Source: a virus. From it: a DNA stretch of 27,403 nucleotides. The stretch is taken from the IMG/VR virus record IMGVR_UViG_3300022222_000017, positions 1-27,403 of that record. One strand, 5' to 3'. Positions 1 to 7,014 of the stretch are shown one piece after another. A program made the translations under genes and the position numbers. The notes beneath the pieces are model-generated. The model searched no databases and had not been told where the DNA came from. It worked only from the letters and a program-made list of their open reading frames with translations. Within the stretch, counting starts at the first letter, position 1; each line of letters opens with the position of its first letter.

Positions 1-3000
1 AAATGCCGCCGCCGCCTGTGCCTTGTCGAATGCCGCCGCCGCCGCTTGCTGACTAGCCTGAAATGCCTGCTCTGATGATTGTTGGGCATTCTTAAAGACG
101 GTTTCGCCAGCCTTTTGAGCGTCATCAAACGCTTTAGCTTTAGTCTGTTGCTCTAACTGAAAAGCCGCTTCAGCTATTTTCTGCCCATCGTCAAACGCCT
201 TTTGTTGCGCCTGCTGTGTGGCTTCAAAGGCAACCTCACCCGCCTTCTTTGTCTCTTCAAATGCCTGGTCAGCCGCTTGCTGAGTTGCCTTAAACGTCGC
301 TTCTTTGGCTGCCTTCTCAGCTTCAAACGCCGCCTCATCCGCCTTTAGCTGTACTTCTAATTCAGCTTTCCTAGCCGCGATCGCATCTTCACGGGCAAAC
401 TGTTCCTGTAGTTTCTTCTGTTCAGCCGGGTCCTTAGCAAACTCACTTTGCAACTGGCGATCGATGCCCTTACGCCGTTCGTCAAAGCCGAGTTTCGCCG
501 CCTCATCCGCTTGTCGTTGCGACTCGTTAAACGCCAGTTCCTGTGCCTGTTGCCGCTGTTCAAATTGTTCCGATCGCTGTTCCTGTTGCCGGGAAAACTG
601 ATCCGCCGCCTGCTGTTGCTTGGATGCAAATGCAGTTTTGCTGCTCTCTAAACTGGCTTGAAAACTTGATTCAATGGCTTGCTGTCTAGCGTCAAAGGCT
701 GCCGATCGCGCCTCTTGACCTTGCTGGAAATTAGCCGCCGCCGCTTCAGCCGATTTGCTAAACGAAGCCGCCGCCGCTTGCTGCTGTTTTGCGAAGCCGT
801 CCTTTGCTGACTGTTGACCCGCTTGGAATGCTTTATCATCCGCTTGCTGGGCTTTTTGGAATGCCTTATCATCCGCTTGCTCGTTTGTTTTGAATGCCTT
901 CTCATCTGCACTTTGCCGCGCTTTGAGGCTTTCACTTTCTGCATTCTGGCGATCGTCTACCGCCTGTTTCGTAGCATTCTGCTGATCACTAAACTGCTTT
1001 TCTTTAGCTGATTGCCCATCGCTAAACTTTTGTTCCCGCCCTGCCTTCGCCGCGTCAAAAGTATCTTGCTTGGCTTGCTGGGCATTGTCAAAAGTTTCTT
1101 GCTTTGCCGCTTGGCTATCGTTGAACGCCGCCTGATCCGCTTGCTGAGATTCCTGGAAAGCTTGCTCTTTAGCCCGTTCGCCATCGTTGAACGCCTGCTC
1201 ATCCGCTTGCTTTGCGTCGTTGAACGCCTGCTCTTTTTGCTGCTGTTGATCGCTGAAGGTATCCTCTGACTGTTGCTTTGCATCGTCGTTGGTACGGGCG
1301 ATCGCGGTTTCAGCATCGTCAAACTTATTTTTAGCCAGTTCCTTGAGAACATCCGCTTTATCTTTGAGCGCCTTCGTTTCGTCTATAGTGGCATCAGCCG
1401 CCGCCCCCGATAGCCCCGCGCTCTTTCCTAGTGCCGTGTTTTGCTTATCCAGTGCCTTGATTGTGGTTTCAAGTTGCGCCGTAAGATTCGCCTTAGACTG
1501 CCGTTGGGCATCGTCAACAGCAGGCGCTTTTTTAGCCTCTTCTAGTTGCGCCTTTAGCCCCGCTAGTCGAAAGTTATTGGCATCAAATAATCGTTTAGCG
1601 TCAGCAATTTCCTTCTCTGTTAACTTGCTGCCATCTTCCTTCGACTTGTTGAGAATAGCGATCGCAGCTTTAGTTCGCTCCGCAGCCGCAAACGCCTCGT
1701 TAGCCCCCGCCTCTACCCCAATCTGTAACGCCCCGATCGCATCGTTTGCCTTCTCCAGTTCAACGGTATAGGCAGCAATGCCCACGATCGCCAGCGCCGC
1801 CGCCAAAAGTGCCAACGGTGCCAACGTTAGAGCGATCGCCCCCGCCTGTGCTAGTTGCGCTGCTGTAGCAGTACCCACAGCCACAGCATAGGCAAGTTCT
1901 ACAGTCGCTCCGACCGTCTTAGCTGCCGTGTTCAGAACAGTGGCGATCGTGTTCTTAATTTGACCCGCAGCCGCTGCCGTTTGAGCAAAGACGTTAGATT
2001 CTAAAGCAATATTGTAGGCTGCCAAAACTAATACAGCCGCCCCTAATGCCCCCGCAACTGCCGTAATACCAAACGCCACAGCCTGAACAGGCGCGGGTAA
2101 TGATAGGAAGGATTGCACCAAAGCCGCCGCCGCCGCGATCGCTGGTTTGACTCCGACCTGTGCAAAGTTAAAAAAGTTTTGACTAACCTGATCGGTTGTA
2201 TCTTGCAAGTTGGATAGCTGCCCGTTTAGCGTTGCCGATTGGGTCGCCATTGCACCCGTAACGCCTTGCAATTCTCCAAGGCTAAGGATCGCCGCTTGGA
2301 TTGCAGCGGGTGTATTTTGAACGGTTTGGTTCACGCCCTTAAATGAAAGCGTCACGTCGTCGCCACTCTTTTTGGCTTGAATACCAAACTCTTTTAACCG
2401 CTCAAATTCACCCGTCTGAGCATCTAAGACCGCTTCGACTAACTGATCGAAGTCCTTTGCCTGAGACGATGCTAGATCCCCTAGCTTCGTTAGCTCTTGA
2501 TTAGTCGGATTGAACCCACGGTTAACCAACTTAATAAAAGAACCTGTCAGGGCATCGACCTGGAAAGGCGTATCTTTTGCAAACTGTTGGATCCTCTCAA
2601 ACGTTTTAGCGCCCTCAGTCGCACCCAATGCGTTATTCAAAGCGCCTTGCAACTGCTCAAACGCTGCGCCAGTTTTAATAGCCCCAAGCCCTAACGCTCC
2701 AATAGTGGCAACTAAAGCACCCGCCCCGATCGCTAGATTGTTATAGCCAGAGGCTGTAAGCTGCTGTTGCGTGGCAATGTCTTTTAGGTTTTGTTTTGCC
2801 TGTTTGAGAGCATTGTTAGACAAGGCGATCGCCGCCGCTTGCTGCTTAAATTCCTCAGCAACCTTCTGTTTTGTGAGAGCCGCCTGCTCTTTCACTAATG
2901 CCTTAGCCGCCGCCGCCTGCTTGTTAAATTCCTCAGCTACCCGCTGTTTTGTTAGTGCTGAATTTGATTTGAACAATTGATCCGCAGCTTTAGCCGCCGC

Positions 3001-3108
3001 CGCTACCTCTTTTTGCGCCTGCCGTAATGCTTCGTTATTCGCTTTAAGTGCATTGACAACTTGCTCCGATCCTTTGGTTTGAAACTCGTAAACAATCGGA
3101 TCAGCCAT
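1..3108 (-). CDS. Tail tape measure protein, 3' end beyond the window
   Basis: At least 1036 residues are open from the ATG at 3108 to the window edge, with no stop in frame. Tape measure proteins set tail length and are ejected with the DNA. The N-terminal third is Ala/Gln/Lys-rich helix. Hydrophobic stretches lie near residues 117-136, 336-366 and 413-446, as is usual in the family for membrane-active segments. From about residue 618 to the edge the protein is an 11-residue repeat marked by Phe (for example FNDGERAKEQA and FNDSQAAKQET). The start has an AGGAG-type ribosome site and lies one base after the stop of the gene at 3110. It follows tail-tube and chaperone-position genes, the standard siphophage order. 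Identification is by length, composition and position; no enzymatic domain is seen in the visible part. Confidence 0.93.
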   Translation of the reverse strand, partial: MADPIVYEFQTKGSEQVVNALKANNEALRQAQKEVAAAAKAADQLFKSNSALTKQRVAEEFNKQAAAAKALVKEQAALTKQKVAEEFKQQAAAIALSNNALKQAKQNLKDIATQQQLTASGYNNLAIGAGALVATIGALGLGAIKTGAAFEQLQGALNNALGATEGAKTFERIQQFAKDTPFQVDALTGSFIKLVNRGFNPTNQELTKLGDLASSQAKDFDQLVEAVLDAQTGEFERLKEFGIQAKKSGDDVTLSFKGVNQTVQNTPAAIQAAILSLGELQGVTGAMATQSATLNGQLSNLQDTTDQVSQNFFNFAQVGVKPAIAAAAALVQSFLSLPAPVQAVAFGITAVAGALGAAVLVLAAYNIALESNVFAQTAAAAGQIKNTIATVLNTAAKTVGATVELAYAVAVGTATAAQLAQAGAIALTLAPLALLAAALAIVGIAAYTVELEKANDAIGALQIGVEAGANEAFAAAERTKAAIAILNKSKEDGSKLTEKEIADAKRLFDANNFRLAGLKAQLEEAKKAPAVDDAQRQSKANLTAQLETTIKALDKQNTALGKSAGLSGAAADATIDETKALKDKADVLKELAKNKFDDAETAIARTNDDAKQQSEDTFSDQQQQKEQAFNDAKQADEQAFNDGERAKEQAFQESQQADQAAFNDSQAAKQETFDNAQQAKQDTFDAAKAGREQKFSDGQSAKEKQFSDQQNATKQAVDDRQNAESESLKARQSADEKAFKTNEQADDKAFQKAQQADDKAFQAGQQSAKDGFAKQQQAAAASFSKSAEAAAANFQQGQEARSAAFDARQQAIESSFQASLESSKTAFASKQQQAADQFSRQQEQRSEQFEQRQQAQELAFNESQRQADEAAKLGFDERRKGIDRQLQSEFAKDPAEQKKLQEQFAREDAIAARKAELEVQLKADEAAFEAEKAAKEATFKATQQAADQAFEETKKAGEVAFEATQQAQQKAFDDGQKIAEAAFQLEQQTKAKAFDDAQKAGETVFKNAQQSSEQAFQASQQAAAAAFDKAQAAAAF

Positions 3109-3109
3109 C

Positions 3110-3772
3110 TTAAAGCGCTCCTAATGATGCAAAATCAATTGGCATAGCAGACAAGTTAAAGCCGCTCATATCAAGCAACGGATTAGGTTTACCCGCCTTA
3201 GTCTCACTGTTCACCTCATCTACTAGATCCGCGATCGCCGCCTTCTCTTCAGACTTCGGATCTAATGCCTTCACCCGTTCCTCAATGAGTACCTGTAATT
3301 GATCCGCGCTCGTTCGTTCCATGATCGCCCACGCCGTTGCAAAGTCTGAAGCTAGCCCCGTACTGATTAAGGCACTCACTAGACTCGCCTGCCGTTGCTC
3401 CCATGTGACTTGACGCGCCGCTTTAGTTGCCGCCGCCTGTTCTATGGGGAACGAAATTTCTTCTAACAAACCAGGCTGAAAAGTGCCCTCGCGTTCGTAT
3501 GGCAGTACAAATTCCCTAATCATGGTGAGCGTTAGCCATTGCGGATCTACGCTGTTGAGTGACAAGGCGCGATCGCACACTTGACGAAAGAATATAGATT
3601 CTCGGTAGAGGCTGGTAAATGTTGCCAGTTCATCAGCCCCGTCTACTTCCCTTTGTATTAGGTCTAAGAGCGACCTTAATTCAACGATTTGAGCTTCAGG
3701 GCATCCATAAACCAGTCTCAGGATGCCCTGTGCATCCATGAAGGCAATACCCCGAAACTCATGTTTCCTCAT
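3110..3772 (-). CDS. Probable tail assembly chaperone
   Basis: 220 residues, mostly helical, without recognisable catalytic motifs. The call comes from position: this is the only gene between the tail-tube gene (stop 2 bp upstream) and the tape measure (start 1 bp downstream), where siphophages encode the G/GT-type chaperones that coat the tape measure before tube polymerisation. Such loci often make a second, longer product by ribosomal frameshifting. Here no slippery heptamer was seen near the 3' end and there is no second overlapping frame before the tape measure, so a single product is expected. The C-terminus is Leu/Met/Phe-rich. One copy of the iterated 11-mer lies at 3439-3449 and is read as Pro-Ile-Glu. 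Function is inferred mainly from context. Confidence 0.6.
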   Translation of the reverse strand: MRKHEFRGIAFMDAQGILRLVYGCPEAQIVELRSLLDLIQREVDGADELATFTSLYRESIFFRQVCDRALSLNSVDPQWLTLTMIREFVLPYEREGTFQPGLLEEISFPIEQAAATKAARQVTWEQRQASLVSALISTGLASDFATAWAIMERTSADQLQVLIEERVKALDPKSEEKAAIADLVDEVNSETKAGKPNPLLDMSGFNLSAMPIDFASLGAL

Positions 3773-3774
3773 GC

Positions 3775-4512
3775 TTAGGCAGCATTCCAGATAGCGTATG
3801 GTTTAGACCATCCGGCAGGCGTTAGGCACTTATAGGAAAGTTCAGCCGCTTCTACTGATCCGCTAACTCCTAAAGTTTTATCGCCTGTGCGAGTGATGCG
3901 GGGGATAAAGATCCGCTTACGCATCCGGGTTCCTTTGAGAATGCCTGAAAAACTCATCTCCCCATAGCTGCTGTCTGGATTTGTACCGCCGATCATGGGC
4001 AATGCCGTCTCAGTCTTTGTATACCAAACTGCAACGGACGCACCCACCGCGCCGCTATGGAAAATCAACTTACCCGCTGTTACTTGGAACTCATTCGCAG
4101 CAGCGGGGGCGATCGCCACTCGCTTTAAATAAACCGGGGCTGTGTCGCTTAGAATCGTTGCGACAACATCCTGATCAAGTGTGAGGGCGGCGATCGTTAC
4201 TTCAAACGGAGTAGCAGGAACGAGGACTTTTGTAATTGTGGGGACGGCGATCGATGCCACAATCGCCTCTTTTTGATCTAAAACCATCGATAGATCCAAC
4301 TTGTCTAGACTCTCTTGAGTCAAGTTTAATGTAGTGGTTTCCTTAATGATGGCACTGTCTAAAACTTGGATCGGGCCCTCATCAAACTGAAAGCCTGATG
4401 CTTCAATTTCCTCTGTAGTTGTTTCCAAATTTGCCGACACTGGCTTAAAAACGTGCAAGACCGAGTTAGCGCCGCTAGTCCGTGCGACCATCTGACCGAG
4501 AATATAAAGCAT
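3775..4512 (-). CDS. Major tail (tube) protein
   Basis: 245 residues, rich in beta-forming and Thr/Val/Ala stretches. The start at 4512 has a purine-rich site (AAGGTGAG) at good spacing. Length, composition and position (after a terminator-like gene, before the chaperone and tape measure) fit a tail-tube monomer of the lambda gpV/HK97 gp6-type beta-sandwich class. The middle (about residues 85-165) looks like an extra beta domain, and the C-terminal part includes a basic loop (KGTRMRKRIF, about residue 193). No sheath gene follows, which favours a non-contractile tail. I did not recognise a specific family from sequence alone, so the assignment is by context and general character. Confidence 0.7.
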   Translation of the reverse strand: MLYILGQMVARTSGANSVLHVFKPVSANLETTTEEIEASGFQFDEGPIQVLDSAIIKETTTLNLTQESLDKLDLSMVLDQKEAIVASIAVPTITKVLVPATPFEVTIAALTLDQDVVATILSDTAPVYLKRVAIAPAAANEFQVTAGKLIFHSGAVGASVAVWYTKTETALPMIGGTNPDSSYGEMSFSGILKGTRMRKRIFIPRITRTGDKTLGVSGSVEAAELSYKCLTPAGWSKPYAIWNAA

Positions 4513-4603
4513 TGCTCACCTTGAGTCTGTTAGGGTTGCCGCCTCAAGTTTAACTGAGTCGGCTGCTTTAGATTACCCAAGCCCAGCAATTCACCCAACG
4601 CTG

Positions 4604-5107
4604 TCAACCTTCCCACTGATCAAGCCTTATTTGTTCAATCACAAAACTGTATTTTCCCAACACGTACCCCACAAAAGCGCTATCACCGATCGCCTGCCCT
4701 TGCGAATTGTCTCGGCTTGGGTAGCCCATCCGTTCTATGGGGTGAATCCCGCCGCAAGCTTTATTCAAAGCAACGCCCCGATAAGTGCCCGTAATGCCGT
4801 TCTCTCTTAGTTTCTTCATGGCAGTAGCGAGAGCCGCGCCCCAATCTTTGAGCAGTCTGTAGCCTTGCACAGCGTTGTTATGGGCAACGATTAGGCGCAC
4901 TTCCGCGATCGCCTCTACCGTTCGCATATTGCCCGTGATGATCTCGTTAGAGCTAACAATTCTTACGATCCCTTTAGGGCTATCGGTTGGCTCGGTTGCC
5001 CATTCTGGGTAGTTCATGGGGAAACCTAGCTGTGTGGCGAGATAGGCATTAATCGCCTCTTCATGGGCAGCTTCTACGGATTGCGAAGGCGGGGGAATAA
5101 TCGGCAT
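4604..5107 (-). CDS. Probable tail terminator/completion protein
   Basis: 167 residues from the ATG at 5107. A longer frame begins at 5182, but its first 25 residues (Pro/Gln-rich) would overlap the divergent plus-strand gene, so the internal Met is preferred. The protein has an alpha/beta pattern: a first helix with EEAINAYLATQLGF, an RIV strand, a VRLIVAHNN strand followed by a long helix (LLKDWGAALATAMKKL), and a closing strand that ends FVIEQIRLDQWEG. This matches the size and layout of the lambda gpU/HK97 gp10 class of tail terminators, which cap the tube and join it to the head. It lies directly upstream of the tube gene. Its start is only 17 bp from the start of the opposite-strand gene at 5125, so it must be transcribed through that gene in antisense. 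Confidence 0.5.
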   Translation of the reverse strand: MPIIPPPSQSVEAAHEEAINAYLATQLGFPMNYPEWATEPTDSPKGIVRIVSSNEIITGNMRTVEAIAEVRLIVAHNNAVQGYRLLKDWGAALATAMKKLRENGITGTYRGVALNKACGGIHPIERMGYPSRDNSQGQAIGDSAFVGYVLGKYSFVIEQIRLDQWEG

Positions 5108-5124
5108 ACAAAAGGGGGTTTGTT

Positions 5125-5403
5125 GTGGACTTTGGACAGGCGATCGCTTTGGCGGGTGGAGTAGGTGGACTGATTGCAACACTATGGAAGGTGTTCAATG
5201 TGATCCGTCAACTGGAGAGGCAAATAGATAAGATTGCCAACGAGCAAGAAGTGCAAGAATTGACGGTTAACGGTACCCGCGAACGGTTGGAACATACCCG
5301 CGATCGCCTGCTGTTAGAGCTAGACATAACACGCGATCGGCTTAACTGTGTTGAGAATTGGCTAAATAAGCACACAGAATTCGAGTCGCACCATAAAAGA
5401 TAG
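5125..5403 (+). CDS. Small membrane-anchored coiled-coil protein (moron candidate)
   Basis: 92 residues on the plus strand, opposite to the late genes. It starts at a GTG with an AGGGGG ribosome site 7 bp upstream. The N-terminus is a short glycine-rich hydrophobic segment (about residues 4-26, IALAGGVGGLIATLW), followed by a long charged helix with coiled-coil character (ERQIDKIANEQEV, then RERLEHTRDRLLLELDITRD). A rho-independent terminator lies 43 bp after the stop in the same direction, so this is a self-contained transcription unit inside the minus-strand late operon. The shape (one N-terminal TM, coiled-coil body) resembles small lysis accessory proteins such as XhlA-like or Rz-like products, and also superinfection-exclusion proteins. 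I cannot choose between these. Confidence 0.72.
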   Translation: MDFGQAIALAGGVGGLIATLWKVFNVIRQLERQIDKIANEQEVQELTVNGTRERLEHTRDRLLLELDITRDRLNCVENWLNKHTEFESHHKR

Positions 5404-5446
5404 GGTATTTTTGTGGGATAACGAGATATGCAGACGCACTGCATTA

Positions 5447-5475
5447 GGCGGCTATCGCTCTAGCCGTCTTTTCTT
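5447..5475 (+). terminator. Rho-independent terminator for the gene at 5125
   Basis: An 8-bp stem, GGCGGCTA at 5447-5454 paired with TAGCCGTC at 5461-5468 with one G-U pair, encloses a 6-base loop and is followed by TTTTCTT. There is no T-run on the other strand, so it acts on plus-strand transcripts. Confidence 0.82.
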
Positions 5476-5483
5476 CGCCTTTG

Positions 5484-5696
5484 TTAATTCTGTTTGATGC
5501 GGGCGATCGCCTCTGCTTCAGTAGTGAAGTAGAAATTCTCCTCTCCTATCACTGCTACCCATTCGCCATCCAACTCGGTAACAAAGCGATCGCTGTCGAG
5601 CTGATTGAATGCATCTGCGTCAGCCTGCATGAATGCATTAATCTTCTGAAGTTCTGATGGGCTGAATATATCCAAGTCGGTTAGGGTTATGGTCAT
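5484..5696 (-). CDS. Small acidic protein, unknown function
   Basis: 70 residues from the ATG at 5696, which has an AAGGA site about 9 bp upstream. A longer frame to 5735 has no ribosome site and would cross a terminator hairpin, so it is rejected. The protein is acidic, with a helical first half (SPSELQKINAFMQADADAF) and a second half that looks like a small beta-hairpin-plus-helix unit (GEWVAVIGEENFYFTTEAE, ending AIARIKQN). That second half resembles the short W-x-A-V domain of small bacterial antitoxin-like or stand-alone proteins, but this is a weak resemblance. It converges with the plus-strand gene at 5125. No function is assigned. Confidence 0.65.
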   Translation of the reverse strand: MTITLTDLDIFSPSELQKINAFMQADADAFNQLDSDRFVTELDGEWVAVIGEENFYFTTEAEAIARIKQN

Positions 5697-5733
5697 CTGA
5701 AAATCCTTTGAATTGCGTATGTACGTACTCACC

Positions 5734-5757
5734 AAAAAACCACCTCGGGGGTGGTTT
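5734..5757 (-). terminator. Rho-independent terminator of the small minus-strand unit
   Basis: Read on the minus strand, an 8-bp perfect stem (AAACCACC / GGTGGTTT, 5757-5737) with a 5-base loop runs directly into six T residues (5739-5734). It stops transcripts from the -10 box at 5965-5960 about 200 nt after initiation, before the gene at 5696. It could act as an attenuator for that gene. Confidence 0.8.
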
Positions 5758-5813
5758 CGGTTCCCATCGATCTCATGGGAGGAGATGACATATTGTTGCG
5801 GTATCCGATGTCA

Positions 5814-5948
5814 TTACCCGTCATCTTTTAGGCGGATGTACCTGACGACTTCCCCCGGCTCGTTCACGCACCGTATGAGGACGACTGGCGGAAGTGGTGC
5901 ATATCCTTTCGAGATCTCAACACCAATGGGAATTTCCGTCCCCTTCAC
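5814..5948 (-). CDS. Candidate 44-residue small protein
   Basis: A GTG-initiated frame of 44 codons with ordinary codon use. It contains the segments IPIGVEISKGYAPLPP and VVRYIRLKDDG, a Pro-rich turn followed by a plausible beta hairpin. It ends TAATGA and is followed by two hairpins, the second a clear terminator. A TATAAT box ends only 12 bp before the GTG, so the transcript would be almost leaderless; the only Shine-Dalgarno-like bases (GAG) touch the GTG. The opposite strand also has an open frame over this stretch, but that one has no credible start signals. The alternative is a non-coding RNA of about 200 nt. I recognise no family. Confidence 0.4.
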   Translation of the reverse strand: MKGTEIPIGVEISKGYAPLPPVVLIRCVNEPGEVVRYIRLKDDG

Positions 5949-5959
5949 CTCATATGCCT

Positions 5960-5965
5960 ATTATA
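5960..5965 (-). promoter_or_regulatory. -10 box of the small minus-strand unit
   Basis: A perfect TATAAT on the minus strand sits next to ATACGGTAT, which repeats the arrangement at the plus-strand promoter near 6288. No convincing -35 hexamer lies 16-18 bp upstream, so an activator or a non-standard sigma factor may be needed. Confidence 0.5.
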
Positions 5966-6295
5966 TACCGTATGGATAGGAATAAAGTGTCATTTTGTGC
6001 GTACTACAGTGTAGTTGTGCCAGTTTGTTCTTATCGGATGGCGTTTATTTATCCCTCCAGACTTATATCTGTACGGTTATCCGACCAAAAATGTATAACC
6101 CAGCCTATTGACAGGTACTTTCATAAATTTACCGTAAAGAATTGTACCAATAAACAGTAGTACAAAGCCCTTTTTCTTTACGGTAAGTTTATGAAGTTCA
6201 AATAAACTACAGCCGGAATTATAAAGAGTTAAAGTGTCACACTACCGCATACTACAAGGGGCTATGGGCTTGCATTCTCTCTAATCTATACGGTA
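5966..6295. promoter_or_regulatory. Cluster of TACCGTA-type operator candidates
   Basis: The 7-mer TACCGTA or its complement TACGGTA occurs at 5966-5972, 6130-6136, 6179-6185 and 6289-6295. Six-base forms lie at 6072-6077 and, inside the 44-codon frame, at 5870-5875. The two outermost full copies touch the -10 boxes of opposing promoters, and the two central ones lie in the arms of a long inverted repeat. AAAGTGTCA is also repeated (5984-5992 and 6231-6239). The stretch 5949-6269 has no other gene. It is AT-rich compared with its surroundings. Confidence 0.55.
6120..6195. repeat. Long inverted repeat (22-bp arms)
   Basis: The left arm at 6120-6141 and the right arm at 6174-6195 match at 21 of 22 positions; in RNA the single mismatch is a U-G pair. 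A second, inner inverted pair (TTGTAC at 6142-6147, GTACAA at 6160-6165) follows directly. Each arm carries one TACCGTA site. It may be a cruciform or looping operator, or a mini-element. There is no flanking T-run, so it is not a terminator. Confidence 0.8.
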
Positions 6296-6299
6296 TAAT
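6270..6299 (+). promoter_or_regulatory. Promoter of the gene at 6326
   Basis: TTGCAT (6270-6275) is followed after 18 bp by a perfect TATAAT (6294-6299). Transcription would start about 20 bp before the ATG at 6326. An ATACGGTAT operator candidate (6288-6296) overlaps the -10 box, so the gene is probably repressed through that site. Confidence 0.65.
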
Positions 6300-6325
6300 T
6301 TCATGATCTAACTATTGAGGATGCC

Positions 6326-6541
6326 ATGCCGACGCGAAAAATAAACCCTAAGAGCCTTCAGAACCTTGAGAAGCGAGGGCGATCGCCGGACTGGGATGAG
6401 CCGAAAGAGCGGCGTTATTTATCCGTTACCGATCTGGGCTTTGATGGGTCGTTGCGAATTGCGCGATCGCTGGGATGCGTTTCAGTGAGTGATCTACTGG
6501 AAAAGATTGGGAGAGGCGCGATCGTTGCTGCAAAAACTTAA
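6326..6541 (+). CDS. Small basic protein, possible regulator (moron)
   Basis: 71 residues, plus strand. The ATG has GAGG 5 bp upstream and its own promoter. The N-terminus is basic and polar (TRKINPKSLQNLEKRGRSP), the middle has RRYLSVTDLGFDGSLRIARSLG, and the end has SVSDLLEKIGRGAIV. Short cyanobacterial proteins with this LSVT-G-S-LLE-IGRG pattern are, in my recollection, common and uncharacterised; the second half could be a small helical DNA-binding fold. It converges with the neck gene, and the two stop codons share the bases TTAA (6538-6541). As the only nearby gene under the TACCGTA sites with a good promoter, it is a candidate autoregulator. That is inference. Confidence 0.72.
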   Translation: MPTRKINPKSLQNLEKRGRSPDWDEPKERRYLSVTDLGFDGSLRIARSLGCVSVSDLLEKIGRGAIVAAKT

Positions 6542-7014
6542 AGCTTGATTCTACGCAGCCGATCAGCCAGCCGCTTACTAGCCTGGTCAATGATGCCGCC
6601 CTTTTGAGCAGAGCCGTCTGGTTTGATGCCTGCAAAATTCTTTTGATCTCTAAATCGTTGTGTCCCATTCCGCGCGATCGCCCTCGCCAAAAGGAACGGA
6701 GGAATATCGTACTTCGCAGCCCACGCCGCCAGATCACTGCCCTTACCCCATGGCGGCATCTTGCCAGCCTTACGCCCTCTAATCCTGAATAGGGCGTTGT
6801 CTGCTGAGTTAGTGATCAGTAGGGATAGGTCGCTTTTTATCTGCACATCCCACCCGCGCTTTAAATCACCCGTCGCACCTTCAGGGGATGCCTCTTGTAA
6901 ATCTGAACCCAACTCAAGGGCAGTATCTTCGATCGCCCCTCTCACTTGACCTCTAAAACCTTGCTCTAACTGAGTCGCTTTAATGTCGGGAACCTTGAGA
7001 GAAATGTTAAACAT
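6538..7014 (-). CDS. gp10-like neck / tail completion protein
   Basis: 158 residues, basic. An N-terminal helix (GFRGQVRGAIEDTALELGSDL) is followed by SPEGATGDLKRGW, a strand (VQIKSDLSLLITNSADNALF), and a C-terminal section with DLAAWAAKYDIPPFLLARAIARNG and a basic helix (RLADRLRRIKL). The order 'helix, S-P-x-x-T-G-x-L-x-x-x-W, strand, asymmetric DLAAW and A-R-A-I-x-x-x-G-T' is typical of the HK97 gp10 family of head-tail joining proteins. It overlaps the upstream gene by 8 bp, which indicates coupling. It is the last minus-strand gene before the moron island. Confidence 0.72.
   Translation of the reverse strand: MFNISLKVPDIKATQLEQGFRGQVRGAIEDTALELGSDLQEASPEGATGDLKRGWDVQIKSDLSLLITNSADNALFRIRGRKAGKMPPWGKGSDLAAWAAKYDIPPFLLARAIARNGTQRFRDQKNFAGIKPDGSAQKGGIIDQASKRLADRLRRIKL

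Noticed and set aside
305-1771. Several plus-strand open frames opposite the tape measure, rich in Ser/Ala/Cys/Leu
   Set aside because: They are antisense to the repetitive codons of the tape measure and follow its period; no ribosome sites.
3110-3200. Programmed frameshift in the chaperone gene
   Set aside because: No slippery heptamer seen and no overlapping second frame before the tape measure start.
5820-5880. Possible group II intron fragment (GAGCCG and GTGCGTG-like strings on the minus strand)
   Set aside because: No domain V stem or catalytic core follows, and the stretch reads through as a frame.
5713-5979. 88-codon plus-strand frame in the island
   Set aside because: It crosses a terminator and is antisense to the better supported 44-codon frame; no start signals.
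5984-6239. Transposon ends suggested by repeated AAAGTGTCA
   Set aside because: Both copies are in the same orientation, no transposase is present and no target duplication is visible.
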